NCBI GenBank assembly: GCA_050739895.1
Contig: JBOICK010000057.1
Coordinates: 1-38,080 of the forward strand
Length of the DNA: 38,080 nucleotides
From: Stenotrophobium sp050739895
GTDB lineage: Bacteria > Pseudomonadota > Gammaproteobacteria > Nevskiales > Nevskiaceae
Direction: 5' to 3'
This document shows, in pieces, positions 16,223-23,314 of the stretch (position 1 is the stretch's first letter; each line of letters starts with the position of its first letter). The notes under the pieces are model-generated. The model did not search any database. It saw only the letters and a list, made by a program, of their open reading frames with translations, and had not been told where the DNA came from. The position numbers and the translations under genes are program-made.

Positions 16223-16423
16223 ATGCAACTGGCCGTCAACGGCGAACGCCGCGAAATTAAATCCGCTGCGACGCTGATTGACCTGATTGCCCTGCTGGAC
16301 CTGCATGGCAAGCGCCTGGCAGTGGAGCGCAACGGCGAAATCGTGCCGCGCTCGCAGTATGCGCAGACGCCACTGGCCGAAGACGACCGCATCGAGATCG
16401 TTCAGGCGATCGGCGGCGGTTGA
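16223..16423 (+). CDS. thiS: sulfur carrier protein ThiS
   Basis: Sixty-six residues, ubiquitin-like, ending in the essential diglycine (…VQAIGGG), whose C-terminal carboxylate is adenylated and thiocarboxylated to donate sulfur to ThiG. The ATG at 16223 gives MQLAVNGERRE, the standard family length; an upstream TTG at 16205 is less likely. It is transcribed away from thiG, with tRNA-Gly between them, unlike the usual thiS-thiG order. Confidence 0.92.
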   Translation: MQLAVNGERREIKSAATLIDLIALLDLHGKRLAVERNGEIVPRSQYAQTPLAEDDRIEIVQAIGGG

Positions 16424-16485
16424 ACGCAATCGCCGATGCGGCTGTGTGCATGTGCGGCACGGCTCACCCCGAGTGCGGAAGCAAG

Positions 16486-16592
16486 ACCCGCTATCGCCAT
16501 CAAGCCGGAAGATTTGTTATTATATATTTACTAATTTTATATATATTTAATATTATATAACAAATATCACGCCACTATCCGTTACAGCGGGT
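16486..16592. repeat. AT-rich palindromic intergenic element, copy C (107 bp)
   Basis: The best-formed copy. Outer ends are ACCCGCT (16486-16492) and AGCGGGT (16586-16592). The inner pair is AGATTTGTTAT (16510-16520) and ATAACAAATAT (16557-16567), each about 24-25 bases from its end, around a 36-base core that is A/T except for one C. It stands between thiS and asmA, co-directional genes, 107 bases before the asmA ATG. Confidence 0.8.
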
Positions 16593-16699
16593 GTGCATTT
16601 TCCGGCGCAGGGTGGAATGATTCTGCACCCGCGCGGTCAGAATCCCGCCGTTGCAACACCTTGCGCATTTCCATCCCAATCTTTTGAAGTGATTTCATC

Positions 16700-18868
16700 A
16701 TGAGCCGTCCGCTAAAAATCCTGCTGATGATCGTCGGCGCCATCGTTGGTTTGTTCATCATTGCCGCGATCACGCTGCCGCTGCTGTTCAACCCGAACAA
16801 CTATCGCAAGCAACTGACGGTCGAAATCAGCAAACAGGTCCATCGCGATCTGACGCTGGGCGACATCAAGCTCAGCGTGTTTCCGTGGCTGCAACTCAAG
16901 CTCAGCAATGTCACGCTCGGCAATGCACCGGGTTTCGGTCCACAGCCGTTTGCGCAAGCGCAGGAAATCAGCGTCGGCGTGAAACTGCTGCCCTTGCTGT
17001 TCGACCACAAGGTGGAAACCAGCACGATCACGCTCGACGGCCTGCACCTGAATCTTGCGAAAAACGCCAAAGGCGGCAACAACTGGTCCGATCTTTCCCA
17101 GAACGAGGAGTCCAAACCCAAGCCTCAACCCAAGGAAAATAACTCCGGCTCGGTCGACCTGAACAACATCAACATCAGTGGCATCGAGATCGACGACGCC
17201 GCCATCAGCTACGCCGATGCGCAGAGCGGCAAGCAATACGGCATCGAGCACCTGAATCTCAAAACCGGCACGCTGCACGACGGCAAGCCGTTTGATGTGA
17301 AATTGTCGCTGACGCTCAACTCGGCCGCACCGCAAGCGACCGCACAACTGTCGTTGGACGGCCAGGTGCTGGCGAACAGCGGCATCAAGACCTACCACGT
17401 CAGCGGTCTCAGTCTGGATGCCAAACTGTCCGGCGCAGCAGTGCCGGGCGGCAAACAGGATGTGCAACTCGGCGGCGACCTGGATTTCAACCAGGCTTCC
17501 GGCGCGATGAAGTTCAGCAAGGGTGAACTGCAAGCGGCAGGCCTCACGCTGAGCACCGAAATCACCGGCGAAAACCTGCTCGGCGACGCGCCGAAATTGT
17601 CCGGTCCGGTCACGATCAAATCATTCAGCCCACGCATCATCATGACCAATCTCGGCATTACCGCGCCGGTCACCAGTAACCGTAATGCGCTGACCGATGC
17701 CAGCTTCAGCGCGGAATATTCCGGCTCTTTCAAGAGCGCGATGCTCAACAGCATCAACCTGAAACTCGATCAGACCAGCATCACCGGCAATCTCGGCATC
17801 AGCGATTTCGCGACGCAGGCGATCAGCTTTGGGCTCAAGGCGGATCAGCTCGACGCCGACGGTTACATGGCACCTAAAGCGGACAATAAAACCGGCGACA
17901 GCGATACCGGCACGAAGAAAGGCGATATCAACGCCACCAAAATTCCGACCGGCGCACTCGATGCGCTCAACATCGACGGCACCGTCGATATCGGCAGCCT
18001 CAAGCTCAGCGGGCTCAAACTCAACGACGTGCATCTCAAGATCGCCGGCCCCAAGGGCAGCGCCAAGCAGCAGACGCTGACCGCACGCCTCTACGGCGGC
18101 CAGATGGTGCAGAGCAGCCATTTCGGCGGCGGCAAAACACTTGCGATGAAAACCCAGCTGAAAACCATCGATGCCGGCCCGCTGCTCAAGGATTTTCTCG
18201 GCAAGGATTATGTCAGTGGCATCGGCAGTGTTGACCTGGATGTCACCGGTGCCGGCGATACCGTGGGCAATCTGCGCAAGACCTTGAATGGCACGGTCGG
18301 ATTCAATCTGCAAAACGGTGCGGTCAAAGGCTTTAATCTCGGCCAGATCATCCGCAGCGCGCAGGCGATCATCGCCGGCCAGACACCCAGCGCAGCGGAT
18401 AACACGCAGAAGGAAACCGACTTCGCCAGTCTTTCAGCCAGCGGGAAAATCAGCAACGGCGTCCTCAGGTCTGACAATCTCGACGCCAAAAGCCCGATCT
18501 TCCGTCTCACCGGCGCGGGCCAGGTCGACCTGGCGAAGGAGACCATCGATTACCTCGCCAAGCCCACCATCGTCGAATCCAGCACCGGCCAGGGCGGCAA
18601 AAACCTGTCCGACCTGCGCGGCGTCACCATCCCGATCCAGCTCAGCGGCAACCTGTTTGCGCCGCAGTACAAGCTGCAGCTCAACGATGTGCTGAAACAG
18701 AAAGCCGTGAGCGAAATCCAGAAACAACTGGACGCGCACAAGGACGAACTCAACAAGAAACTCGGCGGTCAACTGGGCGACCAGCTCGGCAATGCGTTGA
18801 GCAATCTGCTCGGCGGCGGCAGCAAGCCCACCACACCTGAACAGCCGCAGAAACAGCCCGGCACGTGA
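16700..18868 (+). CDS. asmA: AsmA family protein
   Basis: A 722-residue member of the AsmA/TamB/YhdP group of inner-membrane-anchored periplasmic proteins, now regarded as bridge-like phospholipid carriers between the membranes. Residues 7-30 form the N-terminal membrane anchor, followed by the AsmA N-terminal signature (FNPNNYRKQLTVEIS, then LTLGDIKLSVFPWLQLKLSNV) and a long beta-rich body; the conserved C-terminal part (GTVGFNLQNGAVKGFNLGQII...) ends in a Gln/Lys/Pro-rich tail. The start has AAGTGA upstream. The stop overlaps the next gene (GTGA). Close in layout to E. coli AsmA, whose loss affects outer-membrane assembly. Confidence 0.92.
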   Translation: MSRPLKILLMIVGAIVGLFIIAAITLPLLFNPNNYRKQLTVEISKQVHRDLTLGDIKLSVFPWLQLKLSNVTLGNAPGFGPQPFAQAQEISVGVKLLPLLFDHKVETSTITLDGLHLNLAKNAKGGNNWSDLSQNEESKPKPQPKENNSGSVDLNNINISGIEIDDAAISYADAQSGKQYGIEHLNLKTGTLHDGKPFDVKLSLTLNSAAPQATAQLSLDGQVLANSGIKTYHVSGLSLDAKLSGAAVPGGKQDVQLGGDLDFNQASGAMKFSKGELQAAGLTLSTEITGENLLGDAPKLSGPVTIKSFSPRIIMTNLGITAPVTSNRNALTDASFSAEYSGSFKSAMLNSINLKLDQTSITGNLGISDFATQAISFGLKADQLDADGYMAPKADNKTGDSDTGTKKGDINATKIPTGALDALNIDGTVDIGSLKLSGLKLNDVHLKIAGPKGSAKQQTLTARLYGGQMVQSSHFGGGKTLAMKTQLKTIDAGPLLKDFLGKDYVSGIGSVDLDVTGAGDTVGNLRKTLNGTVGFNLQNGAVKGFNLGQIIRSAQAIIAGQTPSAADNTQKETDFASLSASGKISNGVLRSDNLDAKSPIFRLTGAGQVDLAKETIDYLAKPTIVESSTGQGGKNLSDLRGVTIPIQLSGNLFAPQYKLQLNDVLKQKAVSEIQKQLDAHKDELNKKLGGQLGDQLGNALSNLLGGGSKPTTPEQPQKQPGT

Positions 18869-19425
18869 AGCGCATCGCCGTCCTCGCGCTGCTGCTGTGC
18901 ACACAAGCCGCAGCAGCGGCGCAGGTGCTGGACGTGCAAGTCGACCGCGACGGCGATCGCTATCACATCGATTTGAAGGCACACCTGGATGTGCCCGCTG
19001 CTCGCGCTTATTCGGTGTTCAGCGACTACCGCAATCTGCCCGCGATCAATCCGGCCGTACGCAGCGCGACGGTGCTCGGCGCCGACGACGACGGCGTCAC
19101 GCGACTGGCCACCGAAGTGCATCTTTGCGTGGCATTCTTCTGCCACGACCTGAAACAGGTGCAGGATATGCGCCGCATTCACGATGGCGATGCGACTGGG
19201 CTCAGCGCCCAGGTATTGCCGCAGTTGTCCGATTTGCGCTACGGCCGCGCCGAATGGCGCATGCGGCCCTGCGACGGCGGCACCTGCCTGCATTTTTCCG
19301 CCGAACTTGAACCCGGTTTCTGGGTGCCGCCGCTGCTCGGTCCCTGGCTGATCGAGCGCAAACTGCGCGCACAGGCAATCACCACCAGCGAGGGCATCGA
19401 GCGCCTCGCGGCGCAAGCACCATGA
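18865..19425 (+). CDS. SRPBCC (START-like) exported protein
   Basis: A 186-residue protein with a cleavable signal peptide (residues 1-19, ending AAAAAQ), followed by a START/polyketide cyclase-like fold: DVPAARAYSVFSDYRNLPAINPAV is the typical first helix-strand segment of the family. Three cysteine-containing stretches (LCVAFFCHD, RPCDGGTCL) could form periplasmic disulfides. The GTG start overlaps the asmA stop and its own stop overlaps mutY. The fold commonly binds a hydrophobic ligand, which would suit a partner of AsmA; that link is inference. Confidence 0.82.
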   Translation: MKRIAVLALLLCTQAAAAAQVLDVQVDRDGDRYHIDLKAHLDVPAARAYSVFSDYRNLPAINPAVRSATVLGADDDGVTRLATEVHLCVAFFCHDLKQVQDMRRIHDGDATGLSAQVLPQLSDLRYGRAEWRMRPCDGGTCLHFSAELEPGFWVPPLLGPWLIERKLRAQAITTSEGIERLAAQAP

Positions 19426-20516
19426 GCGCGTCGTTTCCCGAACGTCTGCTGCTCTGGTTCGACCATCACGGCCGTCACGATCTGCCTTGGCAACATCCGC
19501 GTGAACCCTATCGTGTCTGGCTCGCCGAGATCATGCTGCAGCAGACCCAGGTGGCGACGGTGATTCCGTTCTTCACGCGATTCCTCGCGCGCTTCCCGGA
19601 CATCCGCGTGCTGGCAAAAGCCGCACCGGACGACGTACTCGCGCTCTGGGCCGGACTGGGCTACTACGCGCGCGCGCGCAACCTGCATCGCTGCGCACGG
19701 ATGATCGTGGAGCAACACCGCGGCGAATTTCCGCAGGACCTCGAAGACCTGATGGAACTGCCCGGCATCGGCCGCTCCACCGCAGGCGCAATCCTCGCGC
19801 AGGCGTTCGGCCAGCGTCACGCCATACTCGACGGCAATGTCCGCCGCGTGCTGGCCCGTCACGCCGCCATCGACGGCTGGCCGGGCGAGCCCGTCGTGCA
19901 GAAAAAACTCTGGCGCGTGTCCGAACGACTGCTGCCGCAGACCCGGCTGGCGGACTATACCCAGGCAATCATGGATCTGGGCGCCACGGTCTGTACTGCA
20001 CGCAAACCTGCCTGCGGCATCTGCCCGCTCAGCGACGACTGCATCGCCTATCAGCGCGGTGAGACGCTGAACTACCCCGCAGCCAAACCCCGACGCGAAC
20101 GGCCACGCAAGCGTGCCTGGCTGCTGCTGATTGAGAACACGAATCGCCTCGTCCTGTGCGAACGCCGTCCACCAGCCGGGATCTGGGGTGGTCTCTGGTG
20201 TCCGCCGGTTGTGGATACGGAGCAATCCTGGACCGACCTCTGCCTGCATCGCTACGGATTCACCGTCGCCAGCGCACAGCCACTGCCGGCCATCCGCCAC
20301 AGCTTCACGCACTTCGACCTCGATCTGTTGCCGCTGCGTTTGCCGTTGCAACAGCCGGCAGCAGACGGCATTGCCGAAGCGCAAGCGCGGCTGTGGGTTA
20401 AAATGGGCGCACAAGTCGCAAGTTCAATCGGCCTGCCCGCACCGGTGCGTAAACTGTTCGAGTCTCCCAACCTCTCGCTGGATCAACTGCAATGTCACGA
20501 ACCGTTCACTGCGTGA
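19422..20516 (+). CDS. mutY: adenine DNA glycosylase MutY
   Basis: A 364-residue DNA repair enzyme that removes adenine mispaired with 8-oxoguanine. Catalytic Glu is E36 in LAEIMLQQTQV; the helix-hairpin-helix LPGIGRSTAGAI (113-124) is followed by catalytic D137 in LDGNVRRV; the [4Fe-4S] cluster ligands C191, C198, C201 and C207 follow the Cx6Cx2Cx5C rule. The C-terminal third is the NUDIX-like 8-oxoG recognition domain. The 3' end overlaps yggX by 25 bases, the conserved mutY-yggX pair. Confidence 0.96.
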   Translation: MSASFPERLLLWFDHHGRHDLPWQHPREPYRVWLAEIMLQQTQVATVIPFFTRFLARFPDIRVLAKAAPDDVLALWAGLGYYARARNLHRCARMIVEQHRGEFPQDLEDLMELPGIGRSTAGAILAQAFGQRHAILDGNVRRVLARHAAIDGWPGEPVVQKKLWRVSERLLPQTRLADYTQAIMDLGATVCTARKPACGICPLSDDCIAYQRGETLNYPAAKPRRERPRKRAWLLLIENTNRLVLCERRPPAGIWGGLWCPPVVDTEQSWTDLCLHRYGFTVASAQPLPAIRHSFTHFDLDLLPLRLPLQQPAADGIAEAQARLWVKMGAQVASSIGLPAPVRKLFESPNLSLDQLQCHEPFTA

Positions 20517-20776
20517 AACTCGACCGCGAAGCCGAAGGATTGGAGCGCCCACCCTACCCAGGCCCGCTCGGCCAGCGGATTTACGAAAACATCTCCAAAC
20601 CAGCTTGGCAGGAATGGCTTGCGCACCAGACGCGGCTGATCAACGAGTACCGGCTGACCCTGTCCGATGCCAGCGCGCGCAAGTTCCTCGCCGCTGAAAT
20701 GGAGAAATATTTCTTTGGCGGCGAACTCGCCGGAACGCACTACGTTCCGCCGGAAAACCCGCCGGAAAATCCTTGA
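20492..20776 (+). CDS. yggX: Fe(2+)-trafficking protein YggX
   Basis: A 94-residue member of the YggX family, with the conserved N-terminal cysteine (C7 in MSRTVHCVKL), the EGLERPPYPGPLG segment and the FLAAEMEKYFFGG end. It protects iron-sulfur proteins such as MutY against oxidants in enterobacteria. It starts within mutY, so both are translated from one message. The C-terminus carries a short PPENPPENP repeat beyond the usual family end. Confidence 0.93.
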   Translation: MSRTVHCVKLDREAEGLERPPYPGPLGQRIYENISKPAWQEWLAHQTRLINEYRLTLSDASARKFLAAEMEKYFFGGELAGTHYVPPENPPENP

Positions 20777-20803
20777 CTCAAACTCGCTGCCCCGCTCTAA
20801 TAC
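20773..20803 (+). promoter_or_regulatory. promoter for tRNA-Phe
   Basis: TTGACT (20773-20778) and TAATAC (20798-20803) are separated by 19 bases, followed by a GC-rich discriminator (GCGGCC). It lies about 50 bases before the tRNA and overlaps the yggX stop. The spacer is longer than ideal. Confidence 0.5.
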
Positions 20804-20852
20804 GCGGCCTCGCGGCGCAATGTCGCGACAGCTTGTGTTGTTTCCTTGTATT

Positions 20853-20928
20853 GGCCGAGTAGCTCAGTCGGTAGAGCAGGGGATTGAAAATCCCCGTGTC
20901 GGCGGTTCGATTCCGTCCTCGGCCACCA
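20853..20928 (+). tRNA. tRNA-Phe(GAA), island attachment site
   Basis: Seventy-six bases with encoded CCA. Acceptor GGCCGAG/CTCGGCC, D-arm with AGCTCAGTCGG, anticodon stem GGGGA/TCCCC with loop TTGAAAA (anticodon GAA), T-loop GGTTCGATTCC. Its 3' portion from the anticodon loop onward is duplicated at 23229-23272, so the gene served as the integration site of the island and was restored intact. Confidence 0.97.
20884..20928 (+). repeat. attL: tRNA-Phe 3' end, direct repeat copy 1
   Basis: Forty-five bases from TTGAAAATCCCC (anticodon loop) to the CCA end, matched by the copy at 23229-23272 except for one missing G in the acceptor stem of the second copy. Identity ends abruptly at the TTG, which marks the outer limit of the duplicated core. 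Confidence 0.92.
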
Positions 20929-21000
20929 GTTAACCCTTGATATTGCTCACTTGTGCCAACCTATCACGGCTGGCGCGTTATGCTCGCGCTTGCTGATCTA

Positions 21001-21022
21001 TGTGTCCCCAGTGTGTCCCCAG
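21001..21022 (+). repeat. tandem 11-bp repeat upstream of the integrase
   Basis: TGTGTCCCCAG occurs twice without spacer, 34 bases before the integrase ATG and about 70 bases from attL. Short direct repeats at this position are often arm-type binding sites of tyrosine integrases; that use is inferred from position only. Confidence 0.5.
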
Positions 21023-21055
21023 CGGATGCGCCGGGACTGAGAGAGGACAACGGAC

Positions 21056-21259
21056 ATGAGCAAGACGCATCTGGAGTTGGTTAGGAACAACACGGCACCG
21101 GCAGTCATTGAGGTGACTGAGGCGAAGCCGCACGAACTGATCAGCAAGGCCGTGATTGATCGGCTGGCCAAGCTGCCAGCGAGTGGCAAAGACCACTACA
21201 TCTATGACGCTGAAATACGGGTTCTACCCCGTTTCCACGGACGGTTTAGTAAGGGCTGA
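21056..21259 (+). pseudogene. truncated tyrosine integrase (N-terminal arm-binding part)
   Basis: The first about 55 residues (MSKTHLELV..., then ISKAVIDRLAKLPASGKDHYIYDAEIR) resemble the N-terminal arm-DNA-binding region of tRNA-site phage/island integrases, which usually continue as RGFGLRV. Here, after YDAEIR near 21223, the frame enters the end of an IS3-type element and stops at 21257-21259; the core-binding and catalytic R-H-R-Y domains are absent. Position next to attL, orientation away from the tRNA and a good AGAGAGGA ribosome site support the call. No full-length copy is in the window. Confidence 0.65.
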
Positions 21260-21618
21260 AAACTTCTGATCCCGTCTTGCGACTCGTCGTGGCATGCGAG
21301 GATTATGGAATCGCTCGATGTAGTCAAATACATCGGCCTTGGCGGCATCGAGTGTTGGGTAGTGATACCGATGGATGCGTTCTCGCTTGAGCATGCCGAA
21401 GAATCCCTCGCAGGCCGCGTTATCACCGCAGTGGCCGACGGCACTCATTGAGCACAGCAGGGTGTTTTGCTTCAGGAATCGCTGGTAGTCCCCACTCTGA
21501 AATTGGCTGCCACGATCTGAATGCAGAATGACCGACGAGTCGTACTGCCGCTGCCAGACTGCCATCTCAACTGCACGGATCACCATCTGTCGATCCTGCC
21601 GATGATGCATGGACCAGC
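21224..21618 (-). pseudogene. IS3-family transposase OrfB, C-terminal remnant
   Basis: About 128 codons of the DDE integrase core end with a natural TAG at 21226-21224. VILHSDRGSQFQSGDYQRF holds the second catalytic Asp, and DNAACEGFFGMLKRER holds the catalytic Glu; the closing IERFHNPRM segment is typical of IS3-family OrfB. The first Asp and everything N-terminal are missing: homology appears to begin near GWSM-like WSMHHRQDRQ at about 21618, where the sequence switches to an unrelated fragment. One IS end therefore lies in the integrase near 21221 and the other has been deleted. Confidence 0.8.
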
Positions 21619-21768
21619 ACTTCACAGATCTGGCTGAGAAGCTTGAAGCTGTCCCTTGGGACGTCAACAGCGTCTGCCGTTCTTTGGCCAACTACAACGG
21701 CGTGCTTGAACAGGGAAGCGGCAAATACTTGGGCTTCTACAGACTCGCAAAGCCGACTACATTCTAAA
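21609..21768 (+). pseudogene. orphan C-terminal coding fragment
   Basis: A 53-codon open frame (MDQHFTDLAEKLEAVPWDV..., ending GFYRLAKPTTF) begins right at the transposase breakpoint and stops at 21768. Its amino acid composition looks protein-like and its 5' end is cut by the IS remnant, so it may be the tail of an island gene lost by the deletion. I do not recognise a family. It may equally be non-coding. Confidence 0.35.
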
Positions 21769-21830
21769 TGGCCGGGAGATCTTGAACTTGGCATGCAGCA
21801 GCGAAATATGGAGAGAGTCCCTCCGACCAT

Positions 21831-23024
21831 CTATGATTGACGCCATTCGTCGCCCGGCATGATGCGTTTCATAAACTCGTCAAACATTGGAACCGTAAAT
21901 GCGGTGTCTCCGTGATTAGGGCTCCAAATCATACCTTTCGATATGAGCTGACTACGAGTAGGGCCCAGAGAAGACACGCTCCTCCCGAGGTCGTCTGAAA
22001 CATCTCCGGAGCGATGCGGCCCGGGCCCAAGCTCAGCCATTGCTCTCAAATATTTCTTCTCAACCGGCGTGAGCCGATCAAATCTGACACGAAAGAAGCT
22101 CTCATCCAGAGCTGCAATAGCCTCTTGAGATGCACTGTCGACGTCGGCTTGAGTAATTGGAGAGGTGGGGGCAACGTCCCAGACATGCTTGCCCCACTCC
22201 TGCAGGAAGTAGGGATACCCCTGAGTTTTAACGACGATACTATTGAGTGCAGCAGGTTCAAATTGAATTCCGAGATTTGCCGCAGGCTTTTCTAAAGCAT
22301 CTCTCGCTGATACAATATCCAATGGCCCTACCTTTGGGTAATTAAATAGACGCTCTGCATACGACTTAGCACGTCCCATTCGACCTGGGAGCTGTGGCAA
22401 TCCCGCGCCAACCATCATGATTGGAAGTTGCCTCTGAGCCACTCGGTGCAATGCAGTAATAAGTGCCGCCAATTCATCTTCTTTGACGTATTGGAGCTCG
22501 TCGATATAAAGGATCAGGGCTGTGCCCGCCTTTTGCGCAGCCAATCCTGCTGTTTCAAGGAGCGCTTGTAGATCGTGTTCTAGATCGCCGTTATCGGCTA
22601 GGCCGGGCTCTGGATCAAAATCGAAGCCAACCTCTATGTCCTGATATTTAATCTTGAGGGCTTTTGCAAAACCCGATAACGCGCGCAAAGCGCGAGTGCC
22701 GAATTCCTTTGCCTGCTCATTTCGCGAGAGGCGAAGCAAAGCCCGTCGAAGCTGCGGTGCTAGAATTGCCGGTAACGAACGCCCTTCTGGAGCCTCTATA
22801 CGGAGAGTCACAAATCCGTCTCCATCAGCATCGTCTCGCATTTGATCTAGCAGTACCGTTTTTCCAACTCCGCGAAGTCCCACTAAAAGAGCACTCTTAG
22901 CTGGGCGGCCTGCACGCACTCTCTTCGAAGCTATACGAATAGCCTCACGCAACTCGTCTCGACCAGCGAGCTCAGGGGGCGGTGTACCAGCGCCAGGCGA
23001 ATAAGGGTTAGTGATCGGGTCCAT
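21831..23024 (-). CDS. AAA ATPase, ORC1/Cdc6-like with C-terminal winged helix
   Basis: A 397-residue protein beginning MDPITNPYSPGAGTPPPELAGRD. Walker A is GLRGVGKT (49-56) and Walker B LILYIDELQ (170-178, D175/E176); MMVGAGLPQL at 203-212 fits the sensor 1 strand. The lid region follows, and residues about 315-395 (LTPVEKKYLRAMAELG...) look like a winged helix. No membrane or nuclease motif is present. It is the only intact gene in the island. There is no Shine-Dalgarno sequence before the ATG, and a TATAAT lies only seven bases upstream, so the message could be leaderless. Similar proteins occur alone on islands; function is unknown, and defence, replication control or a toxin-like role are all possible. 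Confidence 0.85.
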   Translation of the reverse strand: MDPITNPYSPGAGTPPPELAGRDELREAIRIASKRVRAGRPAKSALLVGLRGVGKTVLLDQMRDDADGDGFVTLRIEAPEGRSLPAILAPQLRRALLRLSRNEQAKEFGTRALRALSGFAKALKIKYQDIEVGFDFDPEPGLADNGDLEHDLQALLETAGLAAQKAGTALILYIDELQYVKEDELAALITALHRVAQRQLPIMMVGAGLPQLPGRMGRAKSYAERLFNYPKVGPLDIVSARDALEKPAANLGIQFEPAALNSIVVKTQGYPYFLQEWGKHVWDVAPTSPITQADVDSASQEAIAALDESFFRVRFDRLTPVEKKYLRAMAELGPGPHRSGDVSDDLGRSVSSLGPTRSQLISKGMIWSPNHGDTAFTVPMFDEFMKRIMPGDEWRQS

Positions 23025-23031
23025 CGAATGA

Positions 23032-23087
23032 ATTATAGCGATATTACTTAAGTTATGCTGAAATCATAATATACCTAATATCACTAT
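23032..23087 (-). promoter_or_regulatory. AAA gene promoter within a 12-bp inverted repeat
   Basis: ATAGCGATATTA (23035-23046) and TAATATCACTAT (23076-23087) are inverted copies with one mismatch, 29 bases apart. The left arm overlaps the TATAAT -10 (23037-23032, minus strand). A second small palindrome CTGC/GCAG lies at about 23090-23101. The placement suits an operator for autorepression or a repressor lost from the island. Confidence 0.45.
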
Positions 23088-23168
23088 ATCTGCTACAGCA
23101 GGCGTTATTTTGTGACTGAAATAAACTGCTAATAACCAGACACCAAGTACAACTGAACTACGACACAG

Positions 23169-23221
23169 AAAATTGGCAAACGCCGTAAGTGACTGTTAAT
23201 TAATGAAATACCGCCAATTTT
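23169..23221. repeat. 9-bp inverted repeat next to attR
   Basis: AAAATTGGC (23169-23177) and GCCAATTTT (23213-23221) form a perfect inverted pair, ending seven bases before attR. It may be an accessory (Xis/IHF or integrase arm) site; nothing else explains the 128 bases between the AAA promoter and attR. Confidence 0.4.
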
Positions 23222-23228
23222 AGTCCGG

Positions 23229-23272
23229 TTGAAAATCCCCGTGTCGGCGGTTCGATTCCGTCCTCGCCACCA
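23229..23272 (+). repeat. attR: tRNA-Phe 3' end, direct repeat copy 2
   Basis: Forty-four bases matching tRNA-Phe from the anticodon loop through CCA, with one G missing (CTCGCCACCA instead of CTCGGCCACCA). It lacks the 5' half of the tRNA and is not a functional tRNA. The chromosome resumes here with the HpnN-like gene. Confidence 0.92.
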
Positions 23273-23314
23273 TTGCGATCAAGCCCCAATCCACCACCAC
23301 GTTGTTCGCTGGCG

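Larger units (their letters stand above)
20884..23272. mobile_element. small decayed integrative island at tRNA-Phe
   Basis: About 2.4 kb bounded by the two tRNA-Phe 3' end copies. Inside are, in order, a tandem 11-bp repeat, the N-terminus of an integrase reading away from the tRNA, an IS3-type transposase remnant that truncates it, an orphan coding fragment, and one intact AAA ATPase gene with visibly lower GC and different codon use than the chromosome. The integrase is truncated, so the element cannot excise on its own. Confidence 0.85.

Noticed and set aside
21643..21840. Second plus-strand frame overlapping the orphan fragment in the island
   Set aside because: No family pattern, overlaps a better candidate in another frame and runs into the end of the ATPase gene.
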